A DNA stretch of 64,000 bases from contig CAJTEX010000015.1 in assembly GCA_910575615.1 (NCBI GenBank), forward strand, positions 32,888-96,887, in the 5' to 3' direction. Each line of letters begins with the position of its first letter. Position 1 is the first letter of the stretch. The notes below the pieces were generated by a model. That model had not been told where the DNA came from and ran no database searches. It was given only the letters and a program-made list of their open reading frames with translations. Of this stretch, positions 36,825 to 45,793 are shown one piece after another. The position numbers and the translations under genes are program-made. The stretch is from Bacteroidales bacterium. Lineage in GTDB: Bacteria; Bacteroidota; Bacteroidia; Bacteroidales; Muribaculaceae.

Positions 36825-37121
36825 ATGGTCACACCAATTGTGCCTGTGGACACGAGATATAGCTATGACGTGCATCGTTCCTGGGAGGCGTTTGACATGA
36901 TGGGCAACCTCTTTGAAATGGAGTTCTCGGGTGTGTCGCTCCCGTCGGATGATGCGGAGGATGGAATAGTGGTTTCCCAAGGTGAGATTTTCTCGCGGGA
37001 CGGAAGCCCTGTCGAGGTGTTCTCCATGTCCGGCATTCGGATGGCTTCAACCGGGCTTTCCTCGGGTGTTTACGTCGTGCGCAGCCAGGATGGGACTGTC
37101 AGCAAGGTGGCGGTCAGATGA
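36825..37121 (+). pseudogene. Fragment ending in a T9SS-like sorting tail
   Basis: The 98-codon frame ends with a typical type IX secretion or Por_Secre_tail pattern: PVEVFSMSGIRMASTGLSSGVYVVRS, then a lysine-containing last strand (SKVAVR). The body of the exported protein is absent: only about 45 residues precede the tail and no signal peptide is present. A strong terminator follows at 37156, so this is the 3' remnant of a real gene. Upstream, 36639-36824 holds only AT-rich sequence. The rest of the 810-base gap has no other gene. Confidence 0.65.
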
Positions 37122-37155
37122 CGCGGCCGCAAGTCGAATTCGGCAAGATAAAAGG

Positions 37156-37183
37156 GGAGGGCATCAAAAATGCCCTCCTTTTT
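37156..37183 (+). terminator. Terminator after the sorting-tail fragment
   Basis: GGAGGGCAT (37156-37164) pairs with ATGCCCTCC (37170-37178), followed by TTTTT. Confidence 0.85.
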
Positions 37184-37261
37184 GCTGTGTTTTCACGCCT
37201 CTTTTTACATATTGTGGTGAAAAATAACCGTGGGAGTGTCTGAAAATCCGGAAAAAATGGC

Positions 37262-37269
37262 TAACTTTG
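37262..37269 (+). promoter_or_regulatory. -7 element for bamD
   Basis: TAACTTTG lies 113 bases before the bamD start codon, giving a long leader of about 110 bases. No -33 TTTG. Confidence 0.6.
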
Positions 37270-37381
37270 CCGCTCGAAACAGGCGCCCCGGCTGCAGGCC
37301 GGTTTCAGGCGCGGTTTTGTCATCTCTCCGGAGCAAGGAGGGATGGGGATGTTCACAACGAGACTCATTATAAAGTAACAT

Positions 37382-38197
37382 ATGGTTCAGAAACTCATCT
37401 TGTGGCTTGCGGCGGCTGTGATTGCCGCGGTGTCCCTGTCGTCGTGCGGGGAATACCAGAGGGTCCTCAAGAGCAATGACGCCAACTACAAGTTTGAATA
37501 CGCCAAGCGCGCGTTCGAGCAGAAGAAATATGTGCAGAGCTACACCCTGCTGAAAGATGTCGTGACCGTCTTCAAAGGTTCCGACAAGGCCGAGGAGTCG
37601 CTCTACCTGCTGGCGATGAGCCATTATGAGAACAAGGAATATCCCGACGCGGCCTCTTATTTCAAGGCGTATTACCAGCGTTTCCCCAAAGGGAAGTATG
37701 CCGAGCCCGCGCGTTATTACGCCGGATACTCATATTACCTCGATTCTCCCGAGGCCCAGCTCGACCAGTCGGAGACAATCAAGGCCATCGAGGAGCTTCA
37801 GGGATTTCTTGACTTCTTTCCCCGCTCCGACAAGGTCTCGCTCGCCCAGAACGCCATCTTCGAGCTGCAAGACAAGCTGACGCTCAAGGAGCTGCAGAAC
37901 GCCCAGCTTTACTACAACCTCGGCACTTACCTGGGCAACAACTATGAGAGCTGCATTGTGACAGCCCACAACGCCATCAAGGAATACCCGTACTCAAAAT
38001 ACAAGGAAGACCTCGAAATGCTCGTGCTGAAAGCGAAGTATCAGGAGGCAGTCCTGTCGGTGGAGGAGAAGAAAGCCGACCGTTTCCGCGACGTGATCGA
38101 CGAGTATTACTCGTTCACAAACAATTACCCTGACTCCAAAAACCTCTCCGAGGCTGAGAACATCCTCAAAATCGCCCGGAAATATGTCAAGGACTGA
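37382..38197 (+). CDS. bamD: Outer membrane assembly lipoprotein BamD
   Basis: BamD is the essential lipoprotein partner of BamA in outer-membrane protein assembly. The 271-residue protein has a lipobox SLSSC with the acylated cysteine at residue 22 and then TPR-like helical repeats (KRAFEQKKYVQSYTLLK, AASYFKAYYQRFP, and others). The Bacteroidetes form is slightly longer than that of E. coli. It is followed by the omega-like subunit gene after 47 bases, a pairing common in this phylum. Confidence 0.92.
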   Translation: MVQKLILWLAAAVIAAVSLSSCGEYQRVLKSNDANYKFEYAKRAFEQKKYVQSYTLLKDVVTVFKGSDKAEESLYLLAMSHYENKEYPDAASYFKAYYQRFPKGKYAEPARYYAGYSYYLDSPEAQLDQSETIKAIEELQGFLDFFPRSDKVSLAQNAIFELQDKLTLKELQNAQLYYNLGTYLGNNYESCIVTAHNAIKEYPYSKYKEDLEMLVLKAKYQEAVLSVEEKKADRFRDVIDEYYSFTNNYPDSKNLSEAENILKIARKYVKD

Positions 38198-38244
38198 CAC
38201 AGGGCCGATTACCGCATAAAGAAAAACAAAACACCATAACATAA

Positions 38245-38583
38245 ATGGACTACAAGAAGACAAACGCCCCGCTCAACACCGTCACCCGTGACATGATGGA
38301 TCTCTGCAAGGATACCGGCAATGTCTACGAGACCGTCAGCATCATCGCAAAGCGCGCAAACCAGATTGCCGGCGAGATGAAGCACGAACTCGACAAGAAA
38401 CTCCAGGAATTCGCCTCGCTCAATGACAACCTCGAGGAGATTTCCGAGAACCGCGAGCAGATTGAGATTTCCCGCTACTACGAGAAGCTCCCCAAACCTA
38501 CCCTGATTGCCACACAGGAGTATATCGAGGGTAAGATTCACTACCGCAACCCCGCCAAGGAGCGTCTCGCCCTCGACGATTGA
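38245..38583 (+). CDS. rpoZ: Omega/Rpb6-like RNA polymerase subunit
   Basis: The 112-residue protein is the Bacteroidetes form of omega, annotated as Rpb6-like. It has the conserved NVYETVSIIAKRANQIAGEM region (about 27-46), which matches the omega helix that clamps the beta-prime C terminus. The second half (ESYY-like helix and HYRNPAKERLA) is specific to this phylum. The gene lies in the bamD transcript. Its product would join RpoB and RpoC encoded further right. Confidence 0.85.
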   Translation: MDYKKTNAPLNTVTRDMMDLCKDTGNVYETVSIIAKRANQIAGEMKHELDKKLQEFASLNDNLEEISENREQIEISRYYEKLPKPTLIATQEYIEGKIHYRNPAKERLALDD

Positions 38584-38680
38584 TTGGTCATTGCCGCTTG
38601 ATAAAGGCAGTTGCCTCCCCCGGCTTTTACGCGTTCAAACTGCGTGGTTGAGCGATTTGTGAAAATTCCGAGTCCGCCGC

Positions 38681-38711
38681 TTTGCGGTTTCCGGAAAAAT
38701 CCTTAACTTTG
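38681..38711 (+). promoter_or_regulatory. Consensus promoter of rpsO
   Basis: TTTG (38681-38684), exactly 19 bp, TAACTTTG (38704-38711). The start codon is 50 bases beyond. Confidence 0.85.
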
Positions 38712-38760
38712 CAGCCGCTTTACATATTTTATTACTCACTTCTCAAACATCTCTGAAAGA

Positions 38761-39036
38761 ATGCATCTGAATTCTGACGAAAAAATCGAGATCTTCGAGA
38801 AATACGGTAAGGGTAAGACTGACACTGGCTCTCCTGAAGCCCAGATTGCATTGTTCTCGGTCCGTATTGCTCATTTGACTAACCACCTTAAGTCAAATCA
38901 CAAAGATCATACAACTGCCCGTGCCCTCAAGGCCCTCGTCGGCAAGCGCCGTCGCCTGCTTGATTACCTGATCAAGAAGGACATCACCCGCTACCGCGCC
39001 ATCATCGCCCAGAAGGAGCTCGGTATCCGCAAGTAA
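38761..39036 (+). CDS. rpsO: 30S ribosomal protein S15
   Basis: The 91-residue protein is a standard S15 that binds the central domain of 16S rRNA. It shows TGSPEAQIALFSVRIAHLTNHL and KRRRLLDYL near residues 21-42 and 63-71. It is a single gene between a consensus promoter and a clear terminator. A leader of about 45 bases could carry autoregulation, but I see no obvious pseudoknot. Confidence 0.97.
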   Translation: MHLNSDEKIEIFEKYGKGKTDTGSPEAQIALFSVRIAHLTNHLKSNHKDHTTARALKALVGKRRRLLDYLIKKDITRYRAIIAQKELGIRK

Positions 39037-39077
39037 TCCCCGTTGACGAGGATTATTGCCGTCACCAACTACAAACA

Positions 39078-39120
39078 GCGCCCGTCAGCTTCATTGAGTT
39101 GACGGGCGTTGCTTATTTTT
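39078..39120 (+). terminator. Terminator of rpsO
   Basis: GCGCCCGTCA pairs with TGACGGGCGT around a 12-base loop, followed by TGCTTATTTTT. It starts 42 bases after the rpsO stop. Confidence 0.85.
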
Positions 39121-39169
39121 CATCCTCTCTGTCGCGGCGGGGGGCTGTAGCGGGCATTCCGCTCTTCCC

Positions 39170-39451
39170 CTACCTGATGTTAGGAAGTATGACCTTGAAG
39201 AAAGTCATCAGAATCAAGACGAGGACGATGCCGACACTGGCGGTGAATGCCCAGCATTTTTCCACTATGCCGGCTACGATGAAAACCAGCAGTATTACCC
39301 CCGCTATTATTTCCAGTATCGTCCAGTATGTCAGCGACTGGTCGGGAGTGACCGGCAGAAAAATGCCGACCAACAACCCCGCGACAAGAAGTCCCATCAT
39401 TATTTTGCCAGCGATGGACTCCACGAATTTCGGCCGTTTGAAATGTTCCAT
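39170..39451 (-). CDS. Small membrane protein, three predicted helices
   Basis: The 93-residue protein starts MEHFKRPKFVESI and has three hydrophobic segments (about 16-32, 41-64, 66-88). No family can be named. It is a single gene on its strand, convergent with rpsO, and its start faces a 260-base gap without other genes. An inner-membrane location is likely from the positive N terminus. Conservation in related genomes would confirm it. Confidence 0.6.
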   Translation of the reverse strand: MEHFKRPKFVESIAGKIMMGLLVAGLLVGIFLPVTPDQSLTYWTILEIIAGVILLVFIVAGIVEKCWAFTASVGIVLVLILMTFFKVILPNIR

Positions 39452-39640
39452 AATAGTTGAATTATAAGCGGATGGTTAACTGGGATTATCACATTTTTTT
39501 GACTATGTGAATTTAATTAATAAACACAAAAAGATGGAATGGGGTTTGTATAATGATGAGAAAAATTATGAATAGCAATCTTTGAATCGATTTAAATTAT
39601 AAAAAGGAATCCTGATGTTTGTGTGGTTAAAAAAGAATGG

Positions 39641-39671
39641 TTGCCTTTTTTGATTGAATTGTGTATATTTG
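39641..39671 (+). promoter_or_regulatory. Promoter of the 39713 gene and the ABC operon
   Basis: TTG (39641-39643) and TATATTTG (39664-39671) are 20 bp apart, close to consensus. The start codon is 42 bases downstream. Confidence 0.65.
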
Positions 39672-39712
39672 CGCGTTGTAATTTAGGCATTATTATTTAT
39701 TGAATAAGGTGT

Positions 39713-40444
39713 ATGATTTCATTTCCCGAGACGTTGAAGCGGCTTATGGCACGGGGATTTTTCAGTTTTCCTGAAATGCTGGTGGCCATCAACCGCGAGG
39801 GGGGATTCGGAGAGTTCCCTCCTCTCCAATATATGATGCAGGCGTTGCCCGCGTCGGGGTTTCTGCGCCCTGTGATGTCGGCAGAGTCGCTGGTTGAGAT
39901 TGACAGGCTGGCCGTTGATTTTATGCGCCTTACAGGTTTCAGGCGAGATTGCTGTGTATATCTGTTCAGGTGTTTCGGCTACGCGGCGGGGTTGATTGCG
40001 GAGGCCCCTGTTACTCCGGTGGTTGGCTCTGAGGATTCCGGCAATGGCGACAGGGCTGAGGAGCCGCAGGCGGTCTATGGGGCCGTCGCGCAAGTGCCGC
40101 CGTTTGATTCACGATGGAGCGAGGAGGAGAAGTGCCGTTTTCTTACCTCCCTGGTGGAGGTCAACCGCGACAATGAGCGCAGGCTGGGGATGAAGGTCTC
40201 ACATCCGGCTTGTGTCGGGGTCGGGAAATTCGATTTCAGGCTTACAGCCGAACTGTCGCGTGTCGACCCTGATGCGACCGGAGCATTGTTTTATGCGGTC
40301 TATGACCGGGAAGGCCGGATCGCCGACACTGCCGCCCTTGGGGTGATGTGTTACGACGATGTCTCCCCGTTGCCGAGGATGGCGGCAGTAAGGGTCGCGC
40401 CGCAGGATGTGGCCAAAATCTTGATATTCTGGGAAAATGACTGA
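39713..40444 (+). CDS. Unknown protein coupled to an ABC permease
   Basis: The 243-residue protein is not recognised. The N-terminal 100 residues are helical and end in GFRRDCCVYLFRCFGYAAGL, a pattern seen in helical N-terminal domains of many Bacteroidetes proteins. A variable linker (about 100-135) is followed by a domain with beta strands (GVGKFDFRLTAEL, TGALFYAVYD, RMAAVRVAP). There is no signal peptide, so it is cytoplasmic and not a substrate-binding protein. It overlaps the permease start by eight bases and is probably cotranslated. Confidence 0.7.
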   Translation: MISFPETLKRLMARGFFSFPEMLVAINREGGFGEFPPLQYMMQALPASGFLRPVMSAESLVEIDRLAVDFMRLTGFRRDCCVYLFRCFGYAAGLIAEAPVTPVVGSEDSGNGDRAEEPQAVYGAVAQVPPFDSRWSEEEKCRFLTSLVEVNRDNERRLGMKVSHPACVGVGKFDFRLTAELSRVDPDATGALFYAVYDREGRIADTAALGVMCYDDVSPLPRMAAVRVAPQDVAKILIFWEND

Positions 40445-41492
40445 CTGCATGTGTTCTGTTGACCAGGTCGCCGCAGGGCGAATGGCCCGGGTGTTGCTGC
40501 CTGTTGGGGCGGCTACGGTGGTGATGTTTGTCGCGCTGCTGTTTTTCGGCACGGTCGATTTGCCTGCCGGAGATGTGTGGCAGGCGCTGACCGGCGGAGT
40601 CCCGGCCAATCCCGCCGCTTCATTGATTGTCGTCAACCTGCGCCTCCCCATGGCCTGCTGCGCGTTCCTCTCGGGCATGGCGTTGGCTGTGGCGGGGTTG
40701 TTGCTGCAGACCACATTTAACAATCCTCTGGCAGGCCCGTCGATACTCGGGGTGTCAACCGGGGCGTCGCTCGGGGTGGCGGTGATGATGCTGCTGCTTG
40801 GTGGCGGTTCGGCCGTCGGGGTGGCCCATTACGCCGGTGCGTTGGTGGGGGCTGTGGCCGGATCGGCGGTTATGCTGCTGTTGCTGCTGCTGTTCTCGCG
40901 GCTTGTGAGGGGCAACGCGATGTTGCTGATTGTCGGCATTTTGCTTGGCTATCTCGCCTCTTCTGCCATATCGATACTTAATTTTTATGCAACCGAGGAG
41001 GGGGTGCATTCCTTCGTCATCTGGGGACTGGGCAGCTTCTCGGGGGTGATGCTTGCCGACCTCGCTGTCTTCGGGCCGCTGATTCTACTGACGGTGGCAG
41101 CCACGTTGCTGATGGTGAAACCGCTCAACGCTCTGTTGCTCGGGGCTGATTACGCCGAGTCGATGGGGGTGAGCCTTTCGGCGACGCGCAACCGCCTGCT
41201 GCTCCTGTCGGGGGTGCTGACCGCCGTCGTGACAGCTTTCTGCGGCCCTGTGGGGTTCCTTGGACTGGTGATGCCCCATGTCGCCAGGCTCACCCTGGCC
41301 ACCTCCAACCATAACCGCCTGTTGCCCGCCACGGCCCTGTGGGGTGGCTTCTCGGGACTCCTCTGCGCCTGTCTGTCGATATTCGCCGGCAACGGGGGAG
41401 TGCTGCCTGTCAACGCCATCACCCCTTTGCTCTCCGTGCCCGTGATAATGTATGTGATAGTTAACCGCGACAAAATCAGTTATTTCCGATGA
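40437..41492 (+). CDS. FecCD-family ABC transporter permease
   Basis: The 351-residue inner-membrane protein has the FecCD layout of about ten helices and the diagnostic stretch LRLPMACCAFLSGMALAVAG followed by LLLQTTFNNPLAGPSILGVS. The last third holds GPVGFLGLVMPHVARL, the loop that contacts the ATPase. Members import siderophores, haem or cobalamin. It overlaps the ATPase gene by four bases. No binding protein or TonB receptor gene is in the window. Confidence 0.92.
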   Translation: MTDCMCSVDQVAAGRMARVLLPVGAATVVMFVALLFFGTVDLPAGDVWQALTGGVPANPAASLIVVNLRLPMACCAFLSGMALAVAGLLLQTTFNNPLAGPSILGVSTGASLGVAVMMLLLGGGSAVGVAHYAGALVGAVAGSAVMLLLLLLFSRLVRGNAMLLIVGILLGYLASSAISILNFYATEEGVHSFVIWGLGSFSGVMLADLAVFGPLILLTVAATLLMVKPLNALLLGADYAESMGVSLSATRNRLLLLSGVLTAVVTAFCGPVGFLGLVMPHVARLTLATSNHNRLLPATALWGGFSGLLCACLSIFAGNGGVLPVNAITPLLSVPVIMYVIVNRDKISYFR

Positions 41493-42268
41493 ACGATACA
41501 GTGCTTCGACTTGAGGATGTGGCTGTCGGCTATGGCTCGGCGCCGCTGTATGATGGTGTCAGCCTGCGGGTGTCGCGGGGTGAGCTTGTCACCTTGCTCG
41601 GGGCCAATGGTGCCGGGAAGTCGACCTTGCTCAGATGTGTCACCGGCCGCCTCGCCCCGATGAGAGGCTTGGTGGAGGTAGCCGGTCGGTCGCTGTCTGA
41701 AATCCCTCCGCGCGAACTTGCCAGGTTGGTGAGCATTGTCAGCACGGGCCGTGAACTGGCCGGTGCTTTGACTGTGGCCGAACTTGTCGCGCTGGGCCGT
41801 CAGCCCCATACCGGATTCTTCGGCCGGCTCTCGCGGCATGACAGGGAGGTTGTCGGACTGGCGATGGCGGCGGTCGGTATGGAGGGGTTCGCGCAGAGGC
41901 AGGTCGCGTCGCTCTCCGACGGCGAGCGTCAGAAGGTGATGATTGCCCGGGCACTCGCCCAGGAGACCCCGCTGATGGTGCTCGACGAGCCTACGGCTTT
42001 CCTCGATGTGGCCTCCCGCCTGGAGACGATGCAGTTGCTGTCGCGCCTTGCCCGCGAGGAGGGGAAGGCGGTCATCCTGTCGTCCCACGATGTCGGTTCG
42101 GCCCTGCGTCTTTCGCAGCGTCTCTGGCTGATTTCCGACAGTGGTGTTGGCCGCACGCTGGTCGACGGTTCGCCCGACAGCCTGATAAAATCAGACGCCC
42201 TCGGAAGCTTGTTCCGCGGGCGCCCGGTGAGGTTTTCAGAGGAGGCGATGGACTTCATCCCCTCCTGA
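41489..42268 (+). CDS. ABC transporter ATP-binding protein (FecE/BtuD-like)
   Basis: The 259-residue ATPase has Walker A GANGAGKST (about 34-42), signature SDGERQKVM, Walker B PLMVLDEPTAF and the switch histidine in LSSHDVGS. It fits the iron(III)/cobalamin subgroup and partners with the FecCD permease encoded just before it. The substrate cannot be decided from sequence. The gene is convergent with the carbonic anhydrase gene. Confidence 0.93.
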   Translation: MNDTVLRLEDVAVGYGSAPLYDGVSLRVSRGELVTLLGANGAGKSTLLRCVTGRLAPMRGLVEVAGRSLSEIPPRELARLVSIVSTGRELAGALTVAELVALGRQPHTGFFGRLSRHDREVVGLAMAAVGMEGFAQRQVASLSDGERQKVMIARALAQETPLMVLDEPTAFLDVASRLETMQLLSRLAREEGKAVILSSHDVGSALRLSQRLWLISDSGVGRTLVDGSPDSLIKSDALGSLFRGRPVRFSEEAMDFIPS

Positions 42269-42280
42269 TGCAGCCCTTCG

Positions 42281-42814
42281 TCAGAGGGGGGCGTTGTCGG
42301 GGTCGGTGTACCATTTGGAGTAGAAGAGGTAGTTGCGGGCGATTTTCTCGTTCAGCTCCTTGGACTTCTCAGGCTCCATCATCTTGACGAATTTAGCCGG
42401 AGCGCCGGCCCACATTTCGTGTGGGCCGATTTTTGTCTTCGACAGCACGACTGAACCGGCGGCGACGAGCGCGCCCTCGCCGACCTCTGCCTCATCCATT
42501 ACGGTGGCCCCCATCCCTATGAGGGCGAAATCGCGGATTTTGCAGCCGTGGAGGGTCACGTTGTGGCCGATTGAGACATCGTTGCCGATTTCGATGGTGG
42601 ATTTCTGGTAGAGGGTGTGGAGTACCGAGCCGTCCTGGATGTTGACACGGTTGCCGATACGTATGGAGTTGACATCACCGCGCAACACGGTGTTGAACCA
42701 TACCGAGCATTCATCGCCCATCTCGACGTCGCCGACGACGGTGGCGTTCTCGGCCAGGAAGCAGTCGCGGCCGATTTTGGGGGTGAAGCCGCGCAGGGGA
42801 AGTATGAGTGCCAT
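42281..42814 (-). CDS. Gamma-class carbonic anhydrase family protein
   Basis: The 177-residue protein is a left-handed beta-helix of hexapeptide repeats. Zinc ligands are probably the histidines in VLHTL, IGHNVT and LHGC. It may hydrate CO2, or it may be a YrdA-like member without proven activity. The start at 42814 (MALILPLRG) is chosen over an ATG at 42865, because it matches the family start and lies 14 bases after the M24 peptidase stop. Confidence 0.88.
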   Translation of the reverse strand: MALILPLRGFTPKIGRDCFLAENATVVGDVEMGDECSVWFNTVLRGDVNSIRIGNRVNIQDGSVLHTLYQKSTIEIGNDVSIGHNVTLHGCKIRDFALIGMGATVMDEAEVGEGALVAAGSVVLSKTKIGPHEMWAGAPAKFVKMMEPEKSKELNEKIARNYLFYSKWYTDPDNAPL

Positions 42815-42828
42815 TTCTATTGGTTGCG

Positions 42829-44616
42829 TTATTTCTTGAGTTCGCTGGTTTTTTCGCGCAGCCATGCCTTCTGGGCCTCGTCGAGGCGCGGCGAGAGGCG
42901 GCGATAGACCTCATCGTGGTAGCCGTTTACCCAGTTGATTTCCTCCTGGGTCATGATGGCGGTGTCGAAGAGGCTGAGGTCCCAGGGGAAGAGGGTCATC
43001 GGTTCGAAGCGATAGAAGCGGCCGAACTCGGTTGTGAACGCGTCGACGGTCAGCACGAGATTCTCGCAGCGGATGCCGTGGATGCCGGCGCGGTAGAGAC
43101 CGGGCTCGTTGGAGGTCAGCATGCCAGGTCGCAGGGCCACGGGGACATGGTTGAGGCGGATGCTCTGCGGGCCTTCGTGGACGTTGAGGAAATGGCCAAC
43201 GCCGTGGCCGGTGCCGTGGAGGTAGCTCAGCCCCTCTTTCCAAAGGAACTGGCGTGCGAGCGCGTCAAGCTGGTCGCCACGGGTCCCTTCGGGATAGATG
43301 GCGGTGGCCAGGGCGATATGGCCTTTCATCACAAGGGTGAAGTCGTGGCGTTCCTCATCTGTGGGGGTGCCGACGGCGATTGTGCGGGTGATGTCGGTGG
43401 TGCCGTCGAGGTACTGGGCGCCGGAGTCGATGAGCAGCAGCCCCTCGGGCCTGATGGTTGAGGATGACTCGGGGGTCGCGGAGTAGTGGACTATCGCCCC
43501 GTGAGGGCCGTATCCGGCGATGGTCTCAAACGACTCGCCGGCGTAAAGATCCTGCTTCGAGCGGTGTTCGGTCAGGATGTCGGCCACATCTATCTCGGTC
43601 AGGGTAACCCCCTCTTTGAGCCTGCGCTCGATTTCCATGAACGCGCCGACGAGGGCCGCCCCGTCTTTCTCCATCGCGTTGCGGATTCCTGCGATCTGCA
43701 CGTTGTTTTTCACCGATTTCATCATCGGGATGGGGGAGGCTCCGGCTATGGCCCTTGCTCCCAGCGCGTCGACGAGACGCGCGGCGGTGCGCGGGGCCTC
43801 GTACAATACGGTCGCCGATTCCGGCAGGGATTCAAGGAAGTGGAGGATGGTGGTGTAGCCGGCGGTCTTGACGTTGGCGGCTTTCAGGGCGTCTGAGACC
43901 TCAGGGGTGAGCTTTTCTTCCTTGATGAAAAGCACCGACTGGGTGGGGGAGAGGTATAGGAATCCTGTTGCCACGGGGTTGCAGCTGACATCGGTCGAGC
44001 GGATGTTGAGCACCCAGGCGAGTTCGGCCAGGTCAGACACGAGGATGGCCTGCGCGCCTTGTTCCTTTGTCTGGGCGAGGATGTCGCGAATTTTGTCTGT
44101 GGCGCTCTTGCCGGCATATTTCTCGTCATGGAGGAAAAGCGGGGCGGAGGGGAGCGCCGGGCGGTCGGCCCATATGGAGTCTGCGGGGGCGAAATGGGTG
44201 TCGAGGCGGAGTCCGTGCTTCTCGAGGGAGGCGCGCAGGGCGGAAACCTCGGTGGAGGAGAAGAGCAGGCCGTCGATGCCGACTGTGGCACCTTTGACAA
44301 GATGCCTTATAAGGTATTGGGGGATGGAAGGCGTTTCGGGCAGTCCCTCTTTCATCAGCAAGATGCCTGAGCCTTCGAGTTGCTCGGCCCCTTGTAGGAA
44401 GTAGCGCGAGTCGGTCCAGAGCAGGGCCTCTTTGTCGGTTATGACCAGGGTACCGGCCGAGCCGGTGAAGCCGCTGAGCCATCGGCGCACTTGCCAGTGG
44501 TCGGCGATGTATTCCCCGAGATGGGGATCTGTCTGAGGGATGATGGCGGCTGCGGTGCCTGCCTTCTTCATCTCTCCGCGGAACGCTTCTATGCGTCCCT
44601 TGATTTCATCTTTCAT
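42829..44616 (-). CDS. Xaa-Pro aminopeptidase (M24 family)
   Basis: The 595-residue cytoplasmic metallopeptidase removes N-terminal residues before proline. It has the three-domain layout of the eukaryotic-type APP: two creatinase-N domains (about 1-300) and the pita-bread domain with metal ligands in LLIDSGAQYLDGTTDITRT, HGTGHGVGHFLNVHEG and NEPGLY, and the C-terminal region NWVNGYHDEV. The start at 44616 (MKDEIKGR) is preferred over 44679, because the latter lies in unrelated sequence. It forms an operon with the carbonic anhydrase gene. Confidence 0.92.
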   Translation of the reverse strand: MKDEIKGRIEAFRGEMKKAGTAAAIIPQTDPHLGEYIADHWQVRRWLSGFTGSAGTLVITDKEALLWTDSRYFLQGAEQLEGSGILLMKEGLPETPSIPQYLIRHLVKGATVGIDGLLFSSTEVSALRASLEKHGLRLDTHFAPADSIWADRPALPSAPLFLHDEKYAGKSATDKIRDILAQTKEQGAQAILVSDLAELAWVLNIRSTDVSCNPVATGFLYLSPTQSVLFIKEEKLTPEVSDALKAANVKTAGYTTILHFLESLPESATVLYEAPRTAARLVDALGARAIAGASPIPMMKSVKNNVQIAGIRNAMEKDGAALVGAFMEIERRLKEGVTLTEIDVADILTEHRSKQDLYAGESFETIAGYGPHGAIVHYSATPESSSTIRPEGLLLIDSGAQYLDGTTDITRTIAVGTPTDEERHDFTLVMKGHIALATAIYPEGTRGDQLDALARQFLWKEGLSYLHGTGHGVGHFLNVHEGPQSIRLNHVPVALRPGMLTSNEPGLYRAGIHGIRCENLVLTVDAFTTEFGRFYRFEPMTLFPWDLSLFDTAIMTQEEINWVNGYHDEVYRRLSPRLDEAQKAWLREKTSELKK

Positions 44617-44695
44617 ATGGTTTCTATGTGGTTGGTTGGCTTTGTTGTGGCGGAATCGGGAATGGGGTGTTTCCCACACGCAGGTTCCTCACCTG

Positions 44696-44703
44696 CAAAT
44701 ATA
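44696..44703 (-). promoter_or_regulatory. -7 element for the M24 peptidase operon
   Basis: The minus strand reads TATATTTG, 80 bases before the M24 start. The 470-base gap to the tRNA cluster holds this element and the tRNA promoter; between them (44704-44918) I see nothing further. Confidence 0.6.
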
Positions 44704-44918
44704 CGGTTTTTTCTCATTGTTTGCGCAGTCTGATGTCGGTTTTCGGAGAGAGGTCTCAGGCCGGGAAAAATAATGCCGGACGGAGGAGTTGGCGGCTTAT
44801 TGGCAGTTGTGTCGGCAAACGGATTGATTTGCAGGGGGATGAGTGGGTTTGGCGGGGCGTTGGCGAGGGTATGGAAGAAAAAAGTTTGCGAAAATATTGA
44901 ATTTTTTTGCTGAAATAT

Positions 44919-44949
44919 TTTGTCAATTCAAAAACTGTGCGTAACTTTG
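44919..44949 (+). promoter_or_regulatory. Consensus promoter of the tRNA cluster
   Basis: TTTG (44919-44922), exactly 19 bp, TAACTTTG (44942-44949). It gives a leader of about 135 bases before the first tRNA and probably drives the four tRNAs and tuf. Confidence 0.9.
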
Positions 44950-45086
44950 CACCGCAAATGAGACGGAAACCCCGCTGAAAAACTTAAAGTTACAACGCTT
45001 TCTCTTCTCGAAAGGTTTAACTCTCGTTAAGAAGCCGTTTGCGAAATTAAGATTTCCTCCGTTTCAGATTTAGGACTTTGAAAAAT

Positions 45087-45160
45087 GCCTCTTTAGCTCA
45101 GTTGGCCAGAGCACGTGATTTGTAATCTCGGGGTCGTTGGTTCGAATCCGACAAGAGGCT
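45087..45160 (+). tRNA. tRNA-Thr (anticodon TGT)
   Basis: The 74-nt tRNA has acceptor GCCTCTT/AAGAGGC, anticodon loop TTTGTAA (anticodon TGT), T arm GTTGG-TTCGAAT-CCGAC and discriminator T. The anticodon stem has one T-T mismatch. CCA is not encoded. Confidence 0.93.
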
Positions 45161-45198
45161 CAGTTGTTTTAAGCATTTGGAAATATAATTTCGCTATA

Positions 45199-45280
45199 GG
45201 GCGTGTTCCAGAGTGGCCAAATGGGGCAGACTGTAAATCTGCTGGCTATGCCTTCGGTGGTTCGAATCCATCCGCGCCCA
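45199..45280 (+). tRNA. tRNA-Tyr (anticodon GTA)
   Basis: The 82-nt class II tRNA has acceptor GGGCGTG/CGCGCCC, anticodon stem CAGA/TCTG with loop CTGTAAA (anticodon GTA), a long variable arm and discriminator A. Confidence 0.95.
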
Positions 45281-45333
45281 CAAAAATCCTTTAGTGTTTT
45301 GAGGCCTTGCGTCTCATTCGCCAAAGTCCTTAT

Positions 45334-45406
45334 GCGGAAGTAGCTCAGTTGATAGAGCATCAGCCTTCCAAGCTGAGGGTCGCGAGTTTGAGCCTCGTCT
45401 TCCGCT
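45334..45406 (+). tRNA. tRNA-Gly (anticodon TCC)
   Basis: The 73-nt tRNA has acceptor GCGGAAG/CTTCCGC, anticodon stem TCAGC/GCTGA with loop CTTCCAA (anticodon TCC) and discriminator T. Confidence 0.95.
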
Positions 45407-45455
45407 CTAAGTTGAGAACTTCTCGGCTGAACTGAAGTAGACTTCAGGCAAATTT

Positions 45456-45527
<72 letters not shown>

Positions 45528-45793
45528 CTCTTAACACCCGATAGCCCCGGTGATGCCTGTCATTTCCGTGGCAATTCGGCTGAAAATCCCGGACGTTCCC
45601 TCGCTCTCTTCAACAGTGGGCCGGACGGAAAAGTTGCCAATCGTTGTCAGTCCCGCTCGGTGTAGTCCGGCGGTCACCTCTCCCTCCGGAAAGGCTGAAC
45701 AGCTAACTGACGGTTGGCTTTCTGCGCTAAATTTCCCTTCCGGAAAGGCGCGCACCCAGATTTTAATCACCAAAAAATAATTTATAGCAAGTT

